Origin: Ceratotherium simum simum
Taxonomy: Eukaryota; Chordata; Mammalia; Perissodactyla; Rhinocerotidae
Assembly (NCBI RefSeq): GCF_000283155.1
Contig: NW_004454216.1
Span: forward strand, 10,643,736-10,707,735
DNA length: 64,000 nucleotides
Direction: 5' to 3'
Part shown: positions 1 to 11,224 of the stretch, in pieces
How the letters are laid out: each line of letters opens with the position of its first letter
Position numbering within the stretch: position 1 is the stretch's first letter
Notes under the pieces: model-generated
The model's input: only the letters and a program-made list of their open reading frames with translations
Databases searched by the model: none
What the model was told of the DNA's origin: nothing
Position numbers and translations under genes: made by a program

Positions 1-139
1 GTTGCAGGAGTTCCTCTCATCCAGTTTTCAGTTCTATCTCAGGGGTAATTTTTCCACGAGTAGTTGTAAATTGGCTGTGTCCACGGGAGGAGGTGAGTTC
101 CGAGTCTGCTTACGCCGCCATCTTGACTCTGCCCTTCGG
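1..139 (-). mobile_element. L1 5' end (5'UTR start), continues beyond the left edge
   Basis: Read on the minus strand, the segment opens with a 'caagatggcggcg' motif and then runs into CpG-bearing sequence resembling the beginning of mammalian L1 5' untranslated regions, which hold the internal RNA polymerase II promoter. The 5' terminus lies near 135-139, and the element would extend leftward out of the window. Flanking DNA from 140 is ordinary AT-rich sequence. Most L1 copies are 5'-truncated, so a preserved 5' end suggests a possibly full-length copy, but the body cannot be seen. Alternative: an LTR edge. The assignment rests on recalled similarity. Confidence 0.6.
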
Positions 140-1499
140 TAATTGCAATTTTAAATCATAAAGTGGGGAAATATAGTTCTTAGCCATGATAAATTGCTAG
201 TCTATTTAGAAACAGGTTGCAAGAACTTAAAGACATTTCTTTTTTAAGATCCACAGACTAAAAGCAACTCAGCAATGAATCTGAGTCCCTTCTGGGTGAG
301 AAATACATGAATAGTCTCCCTTCCCTCAGAGGTAAAAACCAGCCAGGACCTATTATTTTGTTATTTTCAAGGCGAATAAAACCCTTCAGGAAAGCTCAAG
401 GTCAAAGTAAGCAACCACATTTTAAAAAAGAATGAGTAATGCCGCACCTGTGCCGCATACTGTAAGTACTGGGTAGTATATTGTGGGTTTTTTATTAAGT
501 CATTGATTCCAAGCTCCGGCAAGTCCATAGCTGATTTATCTGTGTCCTAATCAAAGAGCAATTAAGTCATCCTTTGCAAGAAATTATCATCAATAAATGA
601 TATGTCATATGATTATCTATATGAGCTCAACTTTAAGAATCATCAGCATAATTGAGAAAATAGTACTTAATATCAGATAGGCAAAAATTGATGGGACAAT
701 GACTGGTGTTAAGAGATCGATCACAGGAATCAAAAACATCCACATACGACTGTACTTAGAAAAAAGAATTGTGATCCTCACTTTGGTTCTTTCATCTGGT
801 GTCTTGGAAAGCCATGATTCACATAATTTCATACCACTTTTCCATGATACTTTTCCAAAAGTTCTCTGCAAGTAAGGACTAAGCCCTTGTATTCTATTGA
901 GAGACCACAGCACCTGAGCACATAGCTACTCCTTTCACCTGGAACCAATACCTGTCAGTACATATGGAGAACTCAGCATGAGAGCTGGTGGAGATGGACA
1001 GCACTGTGGTTCCTTATGTGCTCATAGCACTGAAAACGTGCTGTTGTGTTATTAAATTTGTGAGACATTTTTCACACATTTTAAAATAACTTTTAGGTAT
1101 CATCTTGTGAAAGAAGTTCCTAAAAAATCCCTCATCATACCTACCTTCAGGACTGTCAGAACTAGTCATGCCTACTAGAATGAATGCAAGGTTATGGGAA
1201 TTAATAAACAAAAAGAGAGAATAAGGCCACTGCCAATCTCCCAGAGAATGCCCCAGACTGGGGTGGGGGCACTCATCTTGAAGTAGGAAAGAATCAAGTT
1301 GCTTTGACTCCACCCTGCTGGAACTTACGAGGAATAATACTGAATGAGACACTGTGATGATGTGTGGGTATCACTCAAATATCCTCACACACAGATACAG
1401 GGAAACTTTCATAGGTTCATTAACTTTTTCATTAATAATTTTATATATTTATTCATTTTATTGCGAACTCATTGTCTCAGTAAATCACAAAGCAAACAA
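140..1499. other. Unassigned AT-rich sequence
   Basis: No gene or recognisable repeat. The longest open frames are 98 codons (minus, 617-913) and 112 codons (minus, 1014-1352). Neither shows a recognised domain or clear splice context, and both are compatible with chance. Confidence 0.5.
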
Positions 1500-1865
1500 T
1501 ATAGTTGCTCAAGCTAAAAACCCAGGGGCCATTCGTGACTCCTTTCTTTCCCTCACTCTTCTACATTCAATTTCCTAGTTTCTACCTCTACTCACTTCAA
1601 ACATCACCACCTCCTCCAGAGACCTTCAATCACCCTGACCTGAAACAGTCTCCCACTCCCAATTTCCATCACATCTCTTTGTTTATGCATTTCCTTCTAA
1701 TTTTTATCACCATCTGTCACTATCATGTTTGTTCTGTTCGTGTCCATATTCTCAAAAGTGACCTAAACACAACTCTAAGTATTATGGGTATTTATTTACA
1801 TATTTATCGATGGAATGTTTTTGCTAGATGTCTCACATTCTCAAATTCTTTAAGAGAGGGCTATT
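1500..1865 (+). mobile_element. L2 LINE fragment (sense)
   Basis: A C/T-rich stretch beginning 'aaaacccaggggccattcg' and continuing through 'gactcctttctttccctcac' resembles the 3' half of L2 elements, followed by a degraded 'tttatcaccatctgtcacta' segment. It is highly diverged and its limits are uncertain. Short open frames inside it are remnants or chance. Confidence 0.5.
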
Positions 1866-2269
1866 AGGCTGAAATGTTGTTGTCCATTTGGGAGACTAAT
1901 AAAAGTGAATAAACCTGATTGAGAAGAAAGCCCTCTGCCTCCTCAGTGGGAACAATACTTGGGCCAATGTAAAGAGAGAAGATACCACTTCAAATCTCAG
2001 GTGCTATGCCTTGTTTATTTTTGAATGGCAGGAGCAAAAGCAGTAGCAATTGCATATTGAAATATCACCTTGTGAATTTAGTGTTACATATGATAGAAGA
2101 GGTGAAAGATATCAGCAATCAAGGAGAAATCATGAACAATCAGGACCCTATTGGGGAAAGGCAGCCCAGGAGTTCATAACGATTTCCCTACAGGGACACT
2201 TAGAGGAAAAGGCATTTCATCACATGGTGATCTAAGCAAGTAAGAGTTACACTTGAGCATAACAATTTA
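1866..2269. other. Unassigned sequence
   Basis: No gene, RNA or clear repeat recognised. A 61-codon open frame (2050-2235, plus) has no recognisable domain. Confidence 0.45.
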
Positions 2270-2392
2270 CTCAACAAATATTTATTTACAATTCACTATA
2301 TACGTTATTTATTGTTATAACCCTAGTATTTAGCTGATAGCATGAGGCATGGTTCCCGCCCTGAAGGATGCACAGACTTGCTTATAGTCTGA
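2270..2392 (-). mobile_element. L2 3' end fragment
   Basis: 'caacaaatatttatttac' followed by 'gcatgaggcatggttcccgc' matches the antisense L2 3' terminus pattern of a terminal TGAATGAA-type repeat then the 'tgtgccaggcactg' and 'ccctgccctcaaggag' equivalents. Diverged. Confidence 0.6.
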
Positions 2393-2796
2393 ACTTTCTT
2401 TTGCTCAATTTTCAGCTAATTATAGTGGATGGCATAAAAGTAAAGGATGTCTGTTTTTACCTATGTTACAATCTGTAGAGAATAGACTATAATCTGTCAA
2501 TCGAAAGGCTTGTTTCCCACAAAATAAAATTCCTGATAAATTTTACATACTTATATATGTAGAAGATTTAAAGCAAGATTTGTCTACATCTAATTGGAGC
2601 CTTAATTTTTACATAGGTCTCCCTGGTATATTCCTAAATTACAAACCCTTAGGAATACAGCTGTACATATATATATGATATATATAGATCGTATGTGTAA
2701 CAATTAAGCTTCTAATTTGACAGAATCAAATAACAATTATAATTACCAACCATGAAGTGAAAAGCAGACATCTGCCAGTCTAATAGAGATAAGACA
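2393..2796. other. Unassigned AT-rich sequence with short TA tract
   Basis: No gene seen. A short alternating TA-rich stretch lies near 2665-2690. Confidence 0.4.
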
Positions 2797-2965
2797 GTGC
2801 TTCTGAACTTTTAATGTACCACAGATCACCTCAAGATCTTATTAAAATGCTGACTCAGTAGGGCTGGTGTGGGGGCTGAGACACTGAATTTCTTACAAGC
2901 TCAAAGATTACATCAATTCTGCTGGTCCAGGACCACACGGTGGTTTGATATTTGGGTTACTGACT
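2797..2965 (+). mobile_element. MER5A-type nonautonomous hAT DNA transposon
   Basis: Starts 'cagtgcttctgaac' and ends around 'ggaccacacggtggtttgat', with the internal 'ttaaaatgctgactcagtag' and 'gctggtccaggaccacac' segments typical of MER5A. This is a short noncoding relic mobilised in the past by a hAT transposase in trans. Confidence 0.7.
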
Positions 2966-3021
2966 ACTGACTTGGAAACTAAGAATTTCAGAGGTGGGAA
3001 TTTTATTTTGTGACTCTGGAT

Positions 3022-3033
3022 AAAGAAATGGCT
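3022..3033. repeat. Target-site duplication, left copy
   Basis: 'aaagaaatggct' here is repeated exactly at 3280-3291 and brackets the ERE SINE. This supports insertion by L1-type target-primed reverse transcription. Confidence 0.9.
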
Positions 3034-3279
3034 GAGGCCAGCCCGGTGGCGCAGCGGTTAAGTGCGCACACTCTGCTTCGGCGGCCTGGGGTTCACAGGT
3101 TCGGGTCCCGGGCGTGCACCAAGGCACTGCTTGTCAAGTCATGCTGTGGCGGCGTCCCATGTAAAGTAGAGGAAGATGGGCACGGATGTTAGCCCTGGAC
3201 CAATCTTCCTCAGCAAAAAGAGGATGATTGGCATGGACGTTAGCTCAGAGCTGATCTTCCTCATGAAAAAAAATAAAAG
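3034..3279 (+). mobile_element. ERE SINE (tRNA-derived), sense
   Basis: The tRNA-like head carries a box A-like 'tggcgcagcgg' (3047-3057) and a box B-like 'ggttcgggtcc' (3098-3108), the usual internal RNA polymerase III promoter pair. The body has the two 'gatgttagc...cttcctca' modules, and the tail is a short A-rich stretch from about 3265. A perfect 12-bp duplication flanks it (3022-3033 and 3280-3291). SINEs of this type encode no protein and depend on L1 reverse transcriptase. Both promoter boxes look close to consensus, and the exact TSD suggests a comparatively young insertion. Confidence 0.95.
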
Positions 3280-3291
3280 AAAGAAATGGCT

Positions 3292-5585
3292 AAATCTTAT
3301 AGAAAATATGTTAAAAAAGAAGAGAATACAAAAAGAAACAATGGGTGGATCCACTCTTACAGAAGAGAGCTCCTTTCCATTATGAGAAAAGCCGTCACAG
3401 ATTAGTTTGTATCCAGAAAATAAATGCTTTGAAAATTCATTTTGTGATTTATTTGAGTGATTTCCCCGTAGATTTCCTGCTTGGATTTCAATTCTGATAC
3501 GGAAATGTGGGTCAGCATCAGAGACACAGAAAGCCCATACATGTATCAAGCAACCTGAGCTGATCCCATTTCTCCCTGAATCGCTGCCTGCTCCTGCAGG
3601 ACAGGAGCTTGTCAGCAACAGTCATTTCTCTCCCCAAGTTTGTGTACATTGACATTCAGCTTTCCCACCAAAGGAGTTTTCTTAAGAGATCTTTGTTTAA
3701 TACCAAATCTTCTGTGACAACATGGGAAGGGATATGTTACTGAAATAGAGAAAAATAGACTACTGCTGAACTTGGCTAGCATTTTAACACTACGAGATCT
3801 CAGGGTACTCTGTTTTCATGAAGTGATAGGGTGTTAAATTCCCTGGCCAGAACTAGTAACTGTTCGTCTGTTGAATTGAAACATATAAAGATGGATATTC
3901 CTTGGATTTGGGGACCTAGTCATTTCATTTCAGAAGCCATAGGTATACTTCTGTGGGTACTCAAGCCCTGTCCTCACAGTGGAAAGTTAATGTGGTTTAA
4001 AATATGATTTGACAAGAGATTTCTGTTTTCTTTCAGCCTCACTCTGAAATGATCCGATTCCTGCTTAGAGAGAAAAACATGACAACTCAAGAGATCCTGA
4101 GTGAAGTCAGCCTCTTTGTAAAAAATCCTCTTCTATTAAGGGCCACATTTCCTATGTCCTCTAGGACCATTCCAGTGCTCTTGCGATTTTTCACTTACTG
4201 TTTTAATAATGTTATTGGGAGACAAAAGGACAGACAGGTGTTGCCTATGAGCTTACAAGGACCAACAGGGTTTAAAGGTATTCAGAGTGCTTACTAGGAT
4301 TTTCTGCTTGGCCATTTTACTCTTCAGGGATCTCACAGACCAAAGGCAAGAATTCTGAGCAGAGAATCCATACCATTGCTTCCCATTTATTATATCATTT
4401 TACTATTTGTTAAGAGAGGAAATATGTGAGGAAACTCTATCCTTCCAATCTGCTATCATGAGGACTATTTTCAGATTTCTCTCCTACCTGGTAAAACTTT
4501 ATTTCTCAAAGCTCAAAAAGAGTGCTTATGTCGTATTTCTTGCTTTTTCCAGCAAACCAAAAAGTTTCTTTCTACTTTAGAACAGTGACTAAGAAAATAC
4601 TTATGCCTTCCTTCCGAGAACTTAATATGTTCCCACATATTAACCATTTATTTATCAAAAACTCCCATAATATGAAATAATAATAATTAATAAATTTTAA
4701 AAGGGATTATCCCACTTTTAGGCATTAGGGGACTAAGGTAATTAGTTGCTCAAGGAAGTGAAATGGTATCAATGTTGAGGCAGAACAGAATGCTTGGCTC
4801 ATAACAGGTTTCAAAAATCTTTATTGCCTAGATTATTTGTGGACTGACTTGAGCCCAAATTCATGCCCTAGTAATCTTTTTGTTTTCGTTAATTTATCTC
4901 ACTCTTCTTTGGGAAGGATTTTATTTCCTGGATGTCATTAGATCCTCAATGTAGAGGTTTCTAAGCCTCAGGCTATATCTCATTTAGACTTTTCTTTCAG
5001 AAAGCCTCTCTTTCCATGTGTACTTTCATCTTAATCCACGGATTTATACATAAGTTTAATGGAACTTGACATTTTCCCACAATTTCTCTCCTCTGGTTGT
5101 TGCAAGCTAGGGTTGCTAGGTCATAATGGAATGAATGTGACTTTTTAAAAAATATTTTAACATCAAATTTGTCCTGTTGCTTTGGTAGGATATGGTCAAC
5201 AGTTCATTCTTATTGGAAATATCTAATGCAAATTTGTATATGAGTTCTGTTGTTGATTAGATAAGTTTGGCTGATAATATTTCCAAAGAACAATTCAATT
5301 GATTGATTTAATTTAATTCATTACTACTTTGGGGATTCTTTTCTGCTTAGGATTCATTAATATTATTAAAATATTAAGATTAGAGCATTTATTTAAGCAA
5401 GATGCAGATATTTCAGGATAATATAAAACGAAATACTAAAAACGTACTTGCTTTGTTGATTAAACTAGAGAAGATCTACTGTGATGGGGATGTAGTGTGC
5501 TATGGGGCAAAGAAAAATAGGGACCTTGGTTCCAATCAAAACTTTTCTACTAATCAACTTATGAAATTGGGAAAAGATGACAAAC
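3292..5585. other. Unassigned AT-rich sequence
   Basis: No gene or confidently named repeat. The longest frames are 159 codons (minus, 3139-3618, running into the ERE) and 82 codons (plus, 4049-4297). Neither shows a domain. Confidence 0.45.
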
Positions 5586-6080
5586 TTTTTTTTTAAACTA
5601 AGTTTAGACTTGGAGAAAAGTTGCAAAAATAGGACAGAGAATTCCTGTATATCCCTCACTCAGCCTTTCCTAATGTTAGCACCATCTATAACCATTATAC
5701 AATCATAAAATCCAGGAAATTAACATTGGTACAATATTATTAACTGCATCACAGATTTTATTCAAATTCCACCAGTTTTTTCACTGGGTCTTTTTTCCCC
5801 ACTATGTTTTTCCATGTCTTCTTTTGTTCAAAGATCCTGTCTTGTATCCAGCTGTTATTTCTCTTTGCTCTTCTCCAATATATGACTTTGCTTTCTTTTT
5901 CCTTTTCTTTCATGCTCTTGACACTTTGGGAGAGTACTCATTATTTATTTTGTACAATGTTCCTCAGTTTAGGTTTGTCTGATGTTATATCATAACTAGA
6001 ATCAAGTTATGATTTTTTTGGTGCAAAAATACCTCAGAATGATGTTGAGTCTCATTTATTCCATTATTAAAAAACAAGGT
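5586..6080 (-). mobile_element. Ancient L1 3'UTR fragment (L1M-like)
   Basis: A T-run at the left (5588-5596) followed by 'gagaaaagttgcaaaaatag', 'acagagaattcctgtatat', 'attaacattggtacaatatt' and 'ggtttgtctgatgtt' matches the antisense 3' region of old mammalian L1 elements. The T-run fits the poly(A) tail of a minus-strand copy. A 63-codon frame inside is not a gene. Confidence 0.7.
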
Positions 6081-6900
6081 AAATTATAATGAAAGTTTTT
6101 TTATATGTCTTCTATTATTTTGTTCTGTTTTTATTTTTATTTTTTTGTACTGTTAAAGTAGGTCTCTGTAAAAGAAAATGACATTTAAAGAAAAACATTT
6201 TAGTATTATCATTTCCTTAGGGTGGAAACACTACTTTTTTATTCAACTGCAGCTATGCTTAACACCCAAAATAGGCATTTTTTTTTAAATGAATGTCTTT
6301 TCAAGAAACTCAACTTTTAGGAAAACATATCCAGAGATTTTAGGAGCCGTGTCGTAAAACAGAGTTAGTTAAGTTCACCTAAACCATAACATCATTATGT
6401 GTCATTGTTCCTCTTTCAAAAGCCTATTATACTTAGTAGGTTTATTCTAAATATTTGCTATATATACCGCTTCTATTTTTAAATGTATCTTTTGGCCACT
6501 ATCATTTGATTTTATATCGCTTAATTTAGCATATTTTAAATGATTATTATTTACCAATCTATCTTAACAAATACCTTATCTTTTAGTTAGGGATATTGTT
6601 AGTATTCCCTTAGGCAACTATTGTCAATAAGCAGCAAGAATTGAGCATACAGTAGTTTTCAAAAGTTATGAATAATGCCTATAAATAGTTATAAGCATTA
6701 CAAATGCTTGCAATATAAACAAGGTCTAAAAAATAATTTTAGAAGTCTTAATAGAAATCCAAAAAGCTCCAAATATCTATGCCTAAATTTTAGAGAATAA
6801 ATATTCTATTTTGAGTGGAAGGCGAATTCCAAACACCTACAACAGATTCCAGGAAAACGTAAGGTGTTTCTCAATCTGTTCTGCTGTTCTCACTGCATTT
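6081..6900. other. Unassigned AT-rich sequence
   Basis: No gene or recognisable repeat; several A/T runs only. Confidence 0.45.
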
Positions 6901-6945
6901 TTTCTTCCCTCCCTCCCTCTCTTCTTTCCTTCCTTCTTTCCTTCC
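6901..6945. repeat. Pyrimidine (CCTT/CTTT) microsatellite
   Basis: Imperfect tract of ccctccctcc, cttt and ccttcc units with all purines on the opposite strand. Confidence 0.85.
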
Positions 6946-6964
6946 AGTTTTATTGAAAGAGATG

Positions 6965-7035
6965 TTATAAAACAATTATAGTGCATAAAGTGTGATAATA
7001 GAGCTATGCAGAAGACACTAAGAGAACATTAAAAA
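6965..7035 (-). mobile_element. Possible L2 fragment
   Basis: 'aacaattatagtgcataaag' and 'aatagagctatgcagaagac' resemble a piece of the antisense L2 3' region. Short and diverged. Confidence 0.35.
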
Positions 7036-7364
7036 AAAAAGAAGAATATTTTATTTCACCTGAAACCTTCGGCTGACTGTCACTGCTGGAATATTAAGGG
7101 GAGAGAGGCTATAACAGGGATGAAGGGAGTATTTTACAGAATTCTTCATTGAAACTTGCAGACTAATGCTTACTCTTTGGGGCTTGGCAAACTTCCAGCA
7201 TGCATATACACGACTGATAACAGCAGAAAGTCCAAGGGCAGTCTTTACCTACGCTACACGTGCGTTAACCAGAAGTGGCAGGATAACTTGATTATGATAA
7301 CAGTTGACAAGCTACTTCCATCCTAGCTTTACTAGAAAAGCCAATTGCCTGCTTATTTGTAGCT
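7036..7364. other. Unassigned sequence
   Basis: No gene or clear repeat recognised. Confidence 0.4.
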
Positions 7365-7582
7365 AACATTTTAACACTTACCATGTGACATAACAAAGCT
7401 GAGAACTTTAAGTATATTTTCTTTAATTCTCACAAAAACACACTGAGATGAATATCATTATGATGGCAATTTTACAAATGAGGGATTCCACTTGGAGAAG
7501 GAGGGTAAATGGCCTCGAGTTGCACAGCATGTAAGTATCAGAGTTGCTACGTGAGTGAAGACAGTCTGACTCCAGAGATTGT
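7365..7582 (-). mobile_element. MIR SINE, antisense
   Basis: The series 'tctttaattctcacaaaaac', 'attttacaaatgagggatt', 'gcacagcatgtaagt' and 'cagtctgactccagag' is the reverse of the MIR core: a right end with the 'cctcatttgtaaaat' motif and the tRNA-like head. Ancient, diverged, no TSD visible. Confidence 0.8.
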
Positions 7583-8624
7583 CCTCATAATAAGCATAAG
7601 TTATAGACACTTTTTCTTCACCAAGAAAGCAAGTGTCCTTACAATAGGTACAGTTATGGCACCTAAACTCATGAGTTTTTGGGGTTCATCAGATTCATAA
7701 TGTTTTAATTTGGGGCTTGGTAGGTGAAAGATAACAAAAAACCAAACATTTTTGTTAGTTTCTTCAAGCAAAATAAAGATAAAAATCAATGTGATAAAGA
7801 AAATCATTTACAAGAAATAAAGGGGAGAAAAATTTGCTTTAGAGAATTCAGAAGTCAAAATCTCTCTTTAGTCTGATTTGCTTTCCAGTCTTTAAACTCT
7901 CAAAATGCAGGCTGTTTAGGATTTGGTCTCTGTGATTTTAGGAGGAGATCAGAGAAAATCATTAACTTTCACAATAATAATAAATAGAAGATTACTCAAT
8001 TTTGATGTATGTATATGACTTTCACGTGAAAACATGAAACCACACTGTGTTTCTTAGCCCAATACTTAAGTATTTTGGTGAAATTTTCTCTTTGTCCAGA
8101 ATGCAAGCATATAAAGTAAAGCCACACTTCCTCAGGATCAGCTTGCTAATGTCACTGGGTTCAGAGATGAGTACAAAGCTTCTTATTCCTTCTCCCTGAA
8201 AGCATTTCCATTATTTGCATACATTACCTGTATTAGTGAGGAAGGAACAGCATGAACATGAACAGCTTCTTTGAAAAGATAAGTTAGGATTCATGACACA
8301 TTTACACCCCAGGCTTTCTACCTGCTCCTGCAAGTTGAAAGACCTTTACATTTACAAGAACTATTTCTGCTAGGAATCCGTCCAAATTATCCAATATCCT
8401 GTGCCCTTAGATCAAACACACATGGAGCAATATTAAAACTTTCTTGGAAGAAATCTCAAGGAGAAAAAAATTGATTAAAATCTGCAATAAATAATGATAG
8501 TTACAGTCAGAAAGAGTTATACTCACTCTTGGGTCTCATGTCAAATCTAAACTTTGCTGTAATTCCCTATCTTACGGCTACATTCAACTGATAGGTTTCC
8601 CTAGCACTTATATTTAAGTCATTT
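7583..8624. other. Unassigned sequence
   Basis: No gene or repeat recognised. A 63-codon plus frame (7509-7700) overlaps the MIR and is chance. Confidence 0.4.
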
Positions 8625-9070
8625 CACATTTATTGATTATCTACCCCATGACTTTGCTATGCGGGGATTAAAAAGATAAGTGAAATATGGTATCTGCCAG
8701 CACACAGCTTACAATCTGGTAACGGTTGGAATAATAAGATAGATAGACAAAATGCAAAGCAAAGAAGGTAAATGGCTTAAGAAGAATACAAATAAAGAAT
8801 AATCCAGATATATATATATAGAGAGAGGCATAAACAGAGAGAATAAGTCTGGGGTAGCCATAAGAAGCTTCTTGGATGAGGAAGTGTTTAAGATTAATTT
8901 TAAGGGCTTTTGACTAAGAAGAAAGGCATTCTAGAGAGCAGGGAAGGAAGGGAGAAAAGTGAGGATGTACAGAGTACGGGTGTGTTCAGGTCTTTTGGAG
9001 AGTAGAGTATATAGATGAGGTAGATGATAAAGTTAAAAAGGTATTAGTAAGAATTTATAGGACTTGGTAG
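8625..9070 (-). mobile_element. L2 LINE 3' region, antisense
   Basis: 'tttattgattatctacccca' then 'gtatctgccagcacacagct' matches the antisense L2 3' end. The following 'aagcttcttggatgaggaag' and 'ggcattctagagagcaggga' fit more upstream L2 sequence. A (TA)n/GA patch at 8807-8826 interrupts it. Confidence 0.65.
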
Positions 9071-9289
9071 CTGATAGTGTAGAAGGGAAAATTAAAGATA
9101 AATTTATGGTTTAAAACCCACATGTATAGGTGGCTTTATTTAAAGAAAGAAGCAAGGCCGGATAATGTACTGATTTTAGGAGCAGGAAAGTGATATATGC
9201 TTTTATTAAAATGCTGAGATTAAAGTCTCTGCTTGAACACTTGGGTTTTTGAATTATGATTTGGACCTTAGCAGAGAATATAAAGAGTA

Positions 9290-9400
9290 CAAGAGTTGGA
9301 GTATAAGATTTGATACGAAATTCTGGATCTTCTAAGTTGTATGCCCTCAGGCGTGTCCCAAACTCTCTGAGGATCATTTTATTCACTGTTAAAAATATAG
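9290..9400 (+). mobile_element. Possible MIR fragment
   Basis: 'attctggatcttctaagttg' and 'cccaaactctctgaggatca' loosely follow the MIR central region. Weak and diverged. Confidence 0.35.
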
Positions 9401-9569
9401 ATTAAAAGTGTTTTTCAATATACAAAATCCAAGATGTTCCTGTTGATAATGTCTGCATAAAAGTAATAGCTGAAGTTATTATTAAAGGGAAAGCTAGAAG
9501 TGATCTGAAGAGGGGTTAGGGCAATTGCTGTGTTTGATAAATGGAAAAAGGAATTCTAACCATCACATG

Positions 9570-10745
9570 AAATTTTGTTTATTGATACCTGTTTTTATAG
9601 TTTTATGACACACATATGCATACCTACACAATATATTGCTTGACTTTACATGTATATGAACTTCTTGAAAAGGGTATCATAGACTACACAGTCTTCTAAG
9701 ACTTGTTTTATTCACCTCAGATTATGATGCTAACATTCATGCATGCTGTTTAATTATAGATCAATTTTTATTGCTGCATGATATTCCATTTTATGAAAAT
9801 TCCACAATATATTTATCCATTCTACTGTTTATGGATGCTTTTGTTATGTCCAGTTTTTTGCTATTATGAACAGTGATACAATGAACATTTTCGTTGTCTT
9901 CCAGTACATGTGTGCAAGAATTTCTCCTGGCTATATACCTAGGAATGGTATGTAATCCAGGAAAGACCAACTTTATAAAACAATGCCAAATTGTCTTCCA
10001 AAGTAGTTAGATCATACTACACTCCTACCAGCAATGTGTAAAAGATATGTCCTTTCCAAACACAGTTCCATCAGATTTCTTAAATTCTATTGGTGAGTGA
10101 TGGAGAATGGTGTCTCATTGTGTTCTTTATTGACATTCTCCCAATTACTAGTAAAGCTGGGTGACTTTTCATAAGTTTATTGGCTATATACATCTTTTGT
10201 GACATGTCTATTAATATTTTTATCCCTTTTTATTAATTTTCTATATTATTTTAATTTACAGGATCTCTCCATGTATACTTGATTATAGTCTTCTGCTGAC
10301 TGTAAGAATCTCAAATAACTTCTCATACTCTCCTCATTCTCTTTAAAGTGCATTGTGAGAAACAAATGCTCTTAATTTTCACATATCTGATTGTTTAATT
10401 TTTTTTAAGTTTTGTGATTTTGAGGTCTTTTATAAAATATCTTCTGACTCAAGGTCAGAAAGGCATGCACCTACATTTTCTTCTAAAAGTTTTAGCTTTT
10501 GGTTTTTAAAGTTCTTAGCCCATATAAAGCTGATTTTTGTATATTGTGTGAGGTAGAAACACAATCTCATTTTTTCCTTATTAATGACCCAATTTTAGCT
10601 GTATTTATTGAATATTTCTTCCTTTCTTCGGTAATTTGTTCAAGTACCTCAGTTATACATCAAAGATGGATCTAAGCAAGAGTCTTTTCTTGGATCTTTA
10701 TTTGTTCCTGTAGTTGACTTTGTCCTCTCCCCACAGGAGTATCAT
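9570..10745 (-). mobile_element. L1 LINE fragment, antisense (3'UTR and ORF2 C-terminal region)
   Basis: Antisense landmarks appear in the expected order: 'ttgctgcatgatattccatt', 'tttatccattctactgttta', 'tatacctaggaatggtatg', 'ctcctaccagcaatgtg', then 'gaggtcttttataaaatatc' and 'tattgtgtgaggtagaaac'. These correspond to the L1 3' end and the C-terminal part of ORF2 read backwards. No open frame of useful length survives, so it is an old, decayed copy. Confidence 0.8.
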
Positions 10746-10814
10746 TCTGGCTTAATTAAAGTGACATGTAGGGCAATGTCTCCCCCCCTTATTCTGTTTT
10801 TTTTATTAACACAT

Positions 10815-11030
10815 ATGAACTTATTTTGTGTCAGGTATTATTCTAAGCCCTTTACAAATATTAAGTCATGTAATGTTCAAAACAACCCTATAAGTAGGTA
10901 CTTTTATTCTTCCGATTTTACGGGTGAGGAAGCTGAGGTGTAGCGAGGCTGGGTAACACTTCCAAGGTCATAGAGTAAGTGCCATAGGTGGGATTGTAAA
11001 CCAGGCAGTCTGGTTCCAGAAACCATTATT
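10815..11030 (-). mobile_element. MIR SINE, antisense
   Basis: 'ctaagccctttacaaatatt', 'ttccgattttacgggtgagg', 'aagctgaggtgtagcgaggc' and 'ccaggcagtctggttccaga' together cover nearly the whole MIR consensus in reverse. One of the better preserved MIRs in the window. Confidence 0.88.
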
Positions 11031-11166
11031 ATTAGAAATATGCTAGACTGCTTCTTTGTCTCCAGAAGTGCTCTGGCTATTTTTGGTCTTTTGCTTTCAC
11101 ATAAATTTTATAATCAACTTATCAAGTGTTAAGATTGCGTGATTGTGTGATTCTTACTGAAGACCC

Positions 11167-11204
<38 letters not shown>

Positions 11205-11224
11205 ATACACACACATATATATAC
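11167..11224. repeat. (GT)14 microsatellite with adjoining AC/AT inverted tract
   Basis: Fourteen perfect GT units (11167-11194) are followed by atgtgtatgtat and then acacacacatatatatac. The GT and AC blocks are mutually complementary and can pair as a hairpin. Likely length-polymorphic. Confidence 0.95.

Noticed and set aside
1014..1352. 112-codon minus-strand frame
   Set aside because: No domain or signal was recognised and no splice context is convincing; the length is within the range expected by chance given the number of frames scanned.
3034..3279. tRNA gene
   Set aside because: Box A and box B-like motifs belong to an ERE SINE head; there is no acceptor-stem pairing, and the body, A tail and TSD are those of a retroposon.
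3139..3618. 159-codon minus-strand frame, the second longest in the window
   Set aside because: Its C-terminal half is antisense ERE sequence (RKI.PGLTSVPIFL-type, repeated over other EREs), and the rest has no domain or conserved feature I recognise.
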